Positions 13,701-22,700 of a stretch of 64,000 bases of DNA are shown piece after piece. Under the pieces are notes generated by a model. That model ran no database searches. It was not told the origin of the DNA and saw only the letters and a program-made list of their open reading frames with translations. The DNA is taken from NCBI GenBank assembly GCA_047967505.1, contig CM106538.1; one strand, written 5' to 3'. A program made the translations under genes and the position numbers. Numbering within the stretch: position 1 is the first letter of the stretch; every line of letters starts with the position of its first letter. Source of the stretch: Dipteris shenzhenensis (taxonomy: Eukaryota; Polypodiophyta; Polypodiopsida; Gleicheniales).

Positions 13701-16700
13701 TTCGAGCCACAATTTGGATGGCCGCCTATCAAATCCTCTATGCTGCTAGGCAACTCCACATATAGTGCGGTATCGTCTCGAGGCTCCTCTATGCACAATG
13801 GTGGCTCATTGCTAATCTTTTGTGGATGGAGGCTAGTCCACAAGTGAAACTAGAATTAATGACTTCCTAGGGCATGTGCTGCTTTACCTAGTGTTACTCT
13901 CTCGAAGGGATGTAGGCAGCCACATTTAGCTATGGATGTTGGCTAATGTGCATAGTGTATAAGAAGAAGGGCACCTATGTAATCCTCTTTGAGTGTCCTA
14001 CTTTAGAAGGCTGAAACCGCTCAATCGGATCCAATTGTACCTCTTGTATGAGACTGCCCTCCCACAACCAAAGCTGCCAATGGGATTGGACTTGGCCCAA
14101 GGTGATTGGTATTGGGTCAATGGTCCATCCCTTGACAAGATGATCCACAACCTTGATCCGCTAGCACTTGAGCAATATAGGGTCCCATCCAACAACCCTA
14201 GGTCTTACTCTACCTCTGGCTGAAGTACAACCCCTAGCCCCACTTTGTAGTTCATGGGATAGGAAGCATGGAGTGCTCAATGCTTGAAAAGGATTCTTTG
14301 AGGCATCCCTGTCCTAGGGCTCTACACAAACCATCCCTCCAAGGCTCGAGGATAGTGGCATCTATCTCCAACACCCTTGTACCCGCTTCTCTCAGGGTCA
14401 AGAGAGGCCCCTAGTCTAAGATCTCCTGGATCTAGCCAGTCACCATAACAAAACCGAATGATTTGGTCTAGTTGATCCTAGTTCCGGACGCCTCAGTAGT
14501 GCCCTCCATAAATAGGGCCATATCATTTGCAAACTTAGAGCCAAGTTACTCTTCTTGTTGGATTAGGGGGTGCATCCATGTGATGCCCATTGCTTAAGAA
14601 TGGAGAAAATACACTGGAGACTCTATCACAAAGAGGAAGCCTTGGTGCACTGAGCGTGAAAGAGAAAAGGCCTCCTTGTATGACCTCCTATAAGCATCTG
14701 ATTAGGACTCCTTGTATACAGGGCAGAGACACCCCGAATCCATGGGTTGGAGGAACCCATCCTCTGAGTGGTGCCCTCCAAAAAACCCACTCCATCTTGT
14801 CATAGGCGTTCTTGAAGGACTGTGATAGGCTGAGACTCCTCACAAGCCCAGTCCATTGCCTCCTAGAAAGTGAAGATGTTGTCCAAGATTCTGCAATTGC
14901 AAACTCAAGACCTTAGCTAAGGCCTTATAGGCAATGCCAAAAAGGGTGATAAGGCACGAGTGTCGGATATTTGGACGGTCTCCCTCTTTCATGATCAAAC
15001 AAATCCAGCCCCATTTGAGCAACTAGGAAAGCTATCTTGAGTTGAGGATCTCTTGGAAGGCCAACCGTAGGGGAGCATGAATGACCTCCCAAAAGCACTT
15101 GAAGAAAGACGGTGTCAGATCGTCCTCGCTTGAGCACTTTTGTGGGGGTGGGAGGGCTTTGAGGGCCTCCAAGAGCTCCTCATATATGAAAGGGGCCTCC
15201 AAATTTCCTAATAAGAACTTGAGGGGACGACAACTCCATCTGAGAAAGCTAGTAGTAGAAAGAGGTGGTCATGTCTAGTATCTCATGGGGCCTAAGGGAA
15301 TCTGACCTCCATCTTGTAACCATTGTGGTTGAGTCCTTGCTGAGCACGAACAACTGGTCTGGAAGAATTGCATGGTCATTGTATTGCCTTGCTGAACCCA
15401 TCTCACCCTAAAAGAGTGATAAGAGAACTCTACCTCGTGGATCTCTGTGGCCTTGAGGTCAAGCTGTGGGCTGTTATATCTATCTGCAATCCACTACAAG
15501 CTAGGGTCCTGCTCCCTCAATCTCAATATGGAGGCTAGGTCCTGTCTCAGTGCTCTCTCCCACCCTTGTAGAGATTGTCGTTGCTGAAGTGCCTAGATTT
15601 GTAGCTCCTACTACACTAAATAGCACCTACTACCGATCTGGCCCAACCATCTGCTAAGGAATCATCGTTCTACTGTCAAATCCTTATTGGATCGCCTCTT
15701 ATAATAACACATCATGAATCTATACCCCATTTGAAGGGAGTCCTTGATAGGGCTTCTAAAAGTCGAGCACAATCGAGGAGTGATTTGACATCATCATGCC
15801 TACTAAGATGTCGTGGCTCTATCCCCCACATAAACTATATCTAGTTTCTTGGGTAGATCATTGTGATGCCATTGGCGGAAGTAGCAGTGAAGGCTATCTA
15901 GCTAGAGAACCTTTTCCTCTAGCTGGGGGCTTGGGGCGCTAACTGCAAAGATGAACTACTCCCATGCGTTGTACTCGGTCGAAGGCATCATCGAGAATGA
16001 GGCTCCCTCCTACTTGTCCTCATAGTCTAGGTTGTTGAAGTCTCCTCCAACAATCCAAGAGTCCACGTTTGGGAGGCTCTTGGTAAACCGTCTCTATAAA
16101 GGTGCGTAAAGCTAAGGACATGTGGGCGCCTACACAAGGATCCCGATCTTGGAGTCTCCCATCCTCAGGCCTATCCACAAGCTCACCCTATCGAACACCT
16201 TTGGTTAGGTGTGGGCTGCTATAATACATGCATTCCAGCTGGACCGTAGCTGGAGATCTTACCTTTGGCTCTCTTTTTGGAGGAGACGGTGCTTGGCCTA
16301 GTATCCGAATTGAAAATGTATGCTCCTGTATCATAAGAATGGCAACTGGCCATCCCAAGAAGGTTTGCTGCAACTCCTAACAACGTATCACCTATTGTGG
16401 TTATTGACATGCACAATTGTGCAAGCACTGCATGTTGCAACTCACCATGATTCACCTCATCGGGAGGGTGGGGTAGGCAAACAAGGCCTTCCTATGAGTG
16501 GAAGCTGTGTAACAATCTCAGATTTTTGGGACTTTGGTTTGGACGAGGAGCAATCTGTGTCCATGCGATGGCACGCCAAAGGCATGACTGGCTCAATGCC
16601 CACCTTTAGGGCCATCTACATCAAGAAGGAGGTGTCACTCCTAGCTTGTTGGCTTGCTGGTTTCAGTACCTAGTGTGTAACCTATCGGAGCTGCTCATTA

Positions 16701-19700
16701 GGCCCAACCGGATCACAGTTGTTAACTACATTAGTTAGCAATGTCGTTTGATGAATAGTGTTAAATCCATAGAGCTAGGATTGTGCCTTGGAGTGTTCCC
16801 TCATAGTGCCTTTCGTGAATGCCATGTTCTCTTCTCCTCTTCCTTTCTTCTCCCTCTCTCGCTTCTTCATTCCCCTCTCCTCTTCCTCTTCTTCTTATGG
16901 ATTCATGATCGCAACTAGCCGGGAGTCGCTAGAGTGACACTAGTGACAGTATTTGCATGCATTGCTCTCAACTGAGAGTAGCTTGGAGGATCGCTGCATC
17001 GGAGTTCCTGCAAGATCCCCACAACACGTTAGTCTACGTTGGACTACACATTTTTGACGCCACTGCTGGGGAGTTCCAAGTGTGCTTTTGCATTGTCTTT
17101 GCTTATCTCGTTATCTACCCATTGCCCAATGCTGAGTATTGTAGAGAAAAGTTGTTGGTTTTTTGTGTGTAGGAAGGTGTGAGTGGAAGAGGGTGTTGGA
17201 AGGCATTTGTAGTGATTTTGAAGTAATTTTGGTATTTGGTAGTGATCAAAGTTTGTAGAAAGATAGTTTAAGTGATTGCTAAGGTGTGTGTGATGGCAAA
17301 TCCCAACCAAAACACTAAGAAATGATGCTAGGAGTGATTTTCGGAGTGGTTTGAAAAGAGATTGCAAATAGGTAGCGTTGGTAAGCTCCAAAAGCTTGCA
17401 AATCTCCAAAATTTCCGACGGGCAACAGATTTTGGGAGAGACATGGTGCATTAATCATAACCCAGCGCATGTGGGGCTCTAACGCAGCATATGCGGGGTT
17501 ATAACACAGTGTACGCTGCATTGGCCGTTGACCATGTTGCATTAGCCGTTGACCACGTAGCATTAACGGTTGACCATGCTGCATTAGCTATTGACCACGT
17601 AGCATTAACCGTTGACCATGCTCAACCGACTCTTTGACATCCACTGACAACCTGACACCTAACAAGATCTTCAGCTGGCATAATTAATGTTCCAAAATAG
17701 GGGTCAACCCTTAACCCAGTGCACATGGGACTAGCAACCCAACGCATGCTGCGTTAGTAACCTACTTGCTTTAATAACCTTGCGCATGCTGGGTTACAAA
17801 AGTTATCACTGAATTATTAACCCAATGCATGCTGAATTAATAACGCTGTGTACGTTGTATCATAACCCAACGCATGGCAGGTTAGTGCATTAGGTTTGAC
17901 CACGTTGGGTTAGCTTTGGCCATGCTGCATTAGCTCCAAAAAATTGAAGGATGGCCAATTGCAAATTTAGACAAAATTGAAGGTTGGCCAGCTACCACAA
18001 GGGGCTGCTGCCCCTTGACCCCGCGTTGAAGCGGAATCAACCTAGAATTGGGGCCGCCTTGACTGTGCAAAGTGCACTGGTTTGTCATAATGGACTTCCC
18101 CAACCAACCGGACGGCTATGACATCATATTGGGTAGACCTTTCATGCGTACTAATTGGTCCACGACTGGAGCTTAAATAAAATATATCTATGTAAGGACG
18201 AGCAAGTCACGAGGGTGGATCTCCAAACTTGGAAGGCTCATCCTATGTCGGGGAATCTTTTCGCAGTTGAATCTGACACCACCAATAGGTCAACATCGGT
18301 AAATGTATTCAAAGCTTATGAGGAAGAGGACAACATGAAGAGTCTTGAAGATTCTTGGTGTGCTTCTTTACCAGAGTTAGAAGACACAATAAATTGGATA
18401 CATACATTGGCCGCACTAGATCTGCCAATTGCTAAAGGAACACAATTTATGCACCTTGACAATGATAAACCTACCGCCATTTTACCTTTTTACACTATAA
18501 GAGCGGTACTACTAATCAAATTGAACCTGCAATTGATAATGCGATTGATACAAAGGAGATAAATATTACTCCATCTCAACTTGGGGCAGAGCTAACATCA
18601 GCAAGTGCAACATGCCGAATACAAGCCTTGGCAGATGGTCGAGCAAGCAACAATCTCATCTCTTGGGAAACATTAAAACATCTCGGCCGGGTACTCCTTC
18701 AAATCTGTGATTCTGAAATTCAATCCATAGGAGGCTTCTCAATTAAGATTGTTGGTTCTTTAATGTTGAATGTTTCCATGGACAATCATGTTGTGCCTTG
18801 CAAGTTTTTACAAGTCCTGCAGATACCTTAGCGGAAGCCACAATTCTTGGTAGAAGTTGGATCCAAAACACTTACAAAGGGTTGTTTGGTGATAAATAAA
18901 CTCACCAAGATCCTACCAAACAGACCAATATTCAAGCATCGGCATCAATGTCGACTTTCATCTCTCGACCTCTGCAAGCACCTCACAAAAAAAAAAAACA
19001 AAGAAGAAGAGCAACCAAGCAAGTGTTGGTCCGAAAGGATCTACTAGAGGCCCAAGGGTACTTTAAAGGTGAATCATATATTTGGGTTCCAACGAAACCT
19101 CGATATTAAAAAGCCACCCCATCATGTAATCAACAAATCTCGACATCGAAGAATGAAACGACGCCATCCAACAAGGAAGCTACAATAACGTTGGGTCCTC
19201 GCAAGACTACTAGAGGCCTAGGGATATTACCTTGGAAACACTTATATTTGGGTACCCAAGGTACTACGTGTAACAAGACCCCTCTATCATCTTCAAGCGA
19301 CAATGTGCTTAATAAAGAGCATAAGAAGGAATGGATGCCAAAGCCTCTAAAATTGTCATCATCAACAAATGATAGACAACCGTCAAATTCAAGCCTACTA
19401 ATTATGAAAAATCAAGGCAAAGATTGGAGAGCAGAACCACAAGAACCTACCTTGAAAAAGGTAGAACCGCAAGAATCTGCTCGCAAGGACAAGGAAAAAG
19501 CACCAATACAGGAGGATCACACACAAAGAACATCCTCTACCTCCTATTGAGTAGTTACACAAGAACTTGTCTCAAAAAGAGAGAGAATAACACAAGACAC
19601 CGTTAAATTCACTGCATCGTCTTCAAGGCAAACGACAATTACACAAGAATCTGTATTAAAAAAAGAGATACTAACACAAGAACTTGCCAGGACAAGAATA

Positions 19701-22700
19701 GAATCTACTTTGGGAGCTACACAAGAACCTTCCTTAGTGAAATTGGCATTGCACTTCATGGCAACTACACAAGAACCTGTCACATCAACCACACCTAACA
19801 TAGTGGAAGTCACACAAGAAGCTTCCAATGTGAATGAGGAATTAGCCTTACTGACATCTTTCTTAGAAGCAACTTGGAATCAACAAAAACAAAAGATCTC
19901 TGAGACATTGCGGTCCTACTCACATTTGCTACGGAGTACATATGTCACTTTATTATGGTAATACAATGAAGTTTGAACATGTGAGAGGTTGTAATTGACA
20001 AAGGCACAAGAAGGTTGGGATCAAGAAGACATTACGATGACAACACTCACATGTGGATCCCTAAGTGTCATAAACATAGCAGCCCACCTTTCTCTTTCTT
20101 GCCTCAAGGACAATGTCATCCCTCTTTAGCCACAACAATCAGAGGAAGGACCCTAAAAGGTTTGAGTCTACAACACCAGCAATGAAGAATACACTGGCAA
20201 TAGCTATACAAGAACCTACTCCTAAAATGGGAGTAGTAACACAAGAACATACTGCAAGGTCCACAAAGGGCAAGGCAACGATAATTCAAGGCCTTGGTGG
20301 GTTTTCCCACAAGGAAATACAAGACCACTCCTTCAGTGCGGCATTTAGTTCAACTCCATTGCAGTCGTCCCACAAGAACCTACTCCTAAAAATGAAGTAG
20401 ATCCACAAGAACTGCTATAGCAGAAGATACGAGAGACTTTAACGAAATGTTGCTACCATGGAAAGAAAATTCTCACCAACAAGGATATGCAACCCTAGCT
20501 ACTTCATCAAGGTCTAGATCCAATCGAAGAACATATTAAGCCTTGGTGTCCCAAGGCACTCCTCCACATCTAGAACAACAAGTTGTCCTACGCCAACAGT
20601 TCCAACGGATGAGTTTGATTGCAGGGCGAATCTAATGACATCAAAATGGGTCTGGATGAGTTTCTTGTGATCCTCAAAGCTTTTATCCACCTTCATTTAC
20701 TGACCCTATCATGCCTTAGCTAATTCTAAGTCTTCCTTCTCTTTCTCATTCTTATTCTTTTGTCCTTTCACTGCTTAACCTTAGTACCCACTTAACCATG
20801 TGAGCCTCCCAATGTAACATCAATTTTAATTTAGATGACTCTTCTAGAATTTAAGGTGCTATAAACTTCTTTAGCCATAGTCCTCATTTTAGGAGTTTGT
20901 ATGGCGTATTATCAAAATTCTTTGGATTTGATGACTCAGAGAATTAGAGCTCTAGATCATGCCACAACCTTATTGGGCTAAAAAACTTTCAAGCAAAATC
21001 CTCAATAAAATTAATTTATAAATGGATCTCAAAGAACTTCAATGCCGAGAAGCAAGACAAAATGTCATGCATAATTCCAAACGTTCAAACATGGCATGTC
21101 CAAGACACAGTGTGAAGAGAATCCCATAAATGTTCCACTCCAAGCAAATATGGGACTTAAGAAGGAGCATGGTAAATATACTATTCTTACTTTGCTAACA
21201 CTAACACAACTAGGATCTTCCATCAATCCCTATTTAACCTATTTCCTAATAACTTACACCTTAGATTTTTCTTTTTCTTCCTCTTTCTTTGAAAGATCAT
21301 AAGTACTCGACTCCAATCCATCCACCCGACGTTATGACAACAATTCCACAACCAAGGATCCACTAAAGCCCTCTGAAGCAATGCAGCCAGGGGAGGTTCA
21401 CACAAGGGCAAGGAATGATTTGAAATGACGACCCTCCAACAACCATACCCTTTGCACGATCCAAGAGATTGGATTGAGAACATGAAGGGGGGCATGTTAA
21501 ATACGTTAGTTAGCAATGTCATTTAATGGATAGTGGTAAGTCCATAGAGCTAGAATTGTTCCTTGGAGCCAAATGGGCCCAAGTTTATTGTAAAGAATGA
21601 GGAAAGACAGTGGTATAAAGAGAAAAGGGTTTGCCCTCCCTTCAAAAGGTGGCATGTATAAAGGCCAAATGGTTGACTTTGGTCTTCAATTGTTGGGTGC
21701 ACACATTGGAATAGAGACTCTCCTCCTCCATGGAGTTGTCTCTTGTTCCCTCATAGTGCCTTTCGTGAATGTTATGTTCTCTTCTCCTCTTCCTTTCTTC
21801 TCCCCCTCTTCTCTCCCTCTTCTTTTCCTTAAGGATTCATGATCGCAATAAGCTGAGAGTCGCTAGAGTGACACTAGTGGGCATCATTTGCATGCATTGC
21901 TCTCAACCCAGAGTAGCTTGTAGGCGTGCAAGATCCCCACAATACGTGAGTCACCGCCGGACTAGACAATTGCGACTGCGAAATCCAAACCTCGTTGTTC
22001 TCTCGAGAAAGAGAACCAAAAGGTGGCAGTATGACACTGGGTGATTCAAAGCTTTTCCCCCCCTCTTGCCCGACCACTCCTTTGTCATTTAGAATATGTG
22101 ATCCTACATCATAAAATCGAAGAGGGGGTCCACTGCTCCTCTCGTGGAGCTGGAAAATTAAAACCCTGGAATGGATTAGAAGTACTCCCAACTGCTACAA
22201 TAGAATCTCCTTCACAAGGTTGCAAGATCAAGACTGACATTCCTGTGTGATTGGGTAATTATTTGGGATATCAAGATAGTTTCGAGGCCCTAACCGCTAG
22301 AACTCTTTGGGAAGGGTTGCTTTGGGGAGACTTCGAATTTGGAGATTGAGAGGGGGGGGAGTCTCCCACTATGGGAGCCATGCCCAAGCCTAGAGAAGGG
22401 GAGGGAGGTGGAAGTCAAGAGCTGCAGGGGAGGAGGGAATCACTGGAGGGCGGGTGGTGAGGGTGATCACTGGCTACATTGAAGGGACAACCGGAGCTGG
22501 GAGGGGAAGGGATGGGTGGGTGGTGGGAGAAGAAGGGGATGGGAGCCTCGGCAGGAGAGCGGGGGTGAGCTGGATGGACAACGTCTCACCTTTTTTCGGG
22601 GTCAATCCTGTACACTGGGGAATGCCTCAATGGGCTGGCTTACCCAAGCCCTGGCAGCCATGCAAGACCTTTCTTCCACCTGAGGATGAAGTGTGAGAGA

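Larger units (their letters stand above)
16720..21968 (+). mobile_element. Ty3/gypsy-like LTR element lacking RT and integrase
   Basis: 5' LTR 16720-17050, PBS 17055-17073, internal region to 21480, PPT about 21484-21492, 3' LTR 21495-21968. The internal 4.4 kb contains two retropepsin-like pieces (ILGRPFM near 18130; [11 protein letters not shown] and ILGRSW near 18628-18860) and a long Thr-Gln-Glu repeat region. I find no reverse transcriptase, RNase H or integrase motif in any frame. No matching target duplication was seen (acagt left, attgc right). It is best described as a non-autonomous or internally deleted element. Confidence 0.75.

Noticed and set aside
13202-17050. LTR copies 1 and 2 as the two ends of one element containing the inverted LINE
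   Set aside because: Copy 1 is preceded by a PPT and copy 2 is followed by a PBS, the reverse of what a single element bounded by them would need.
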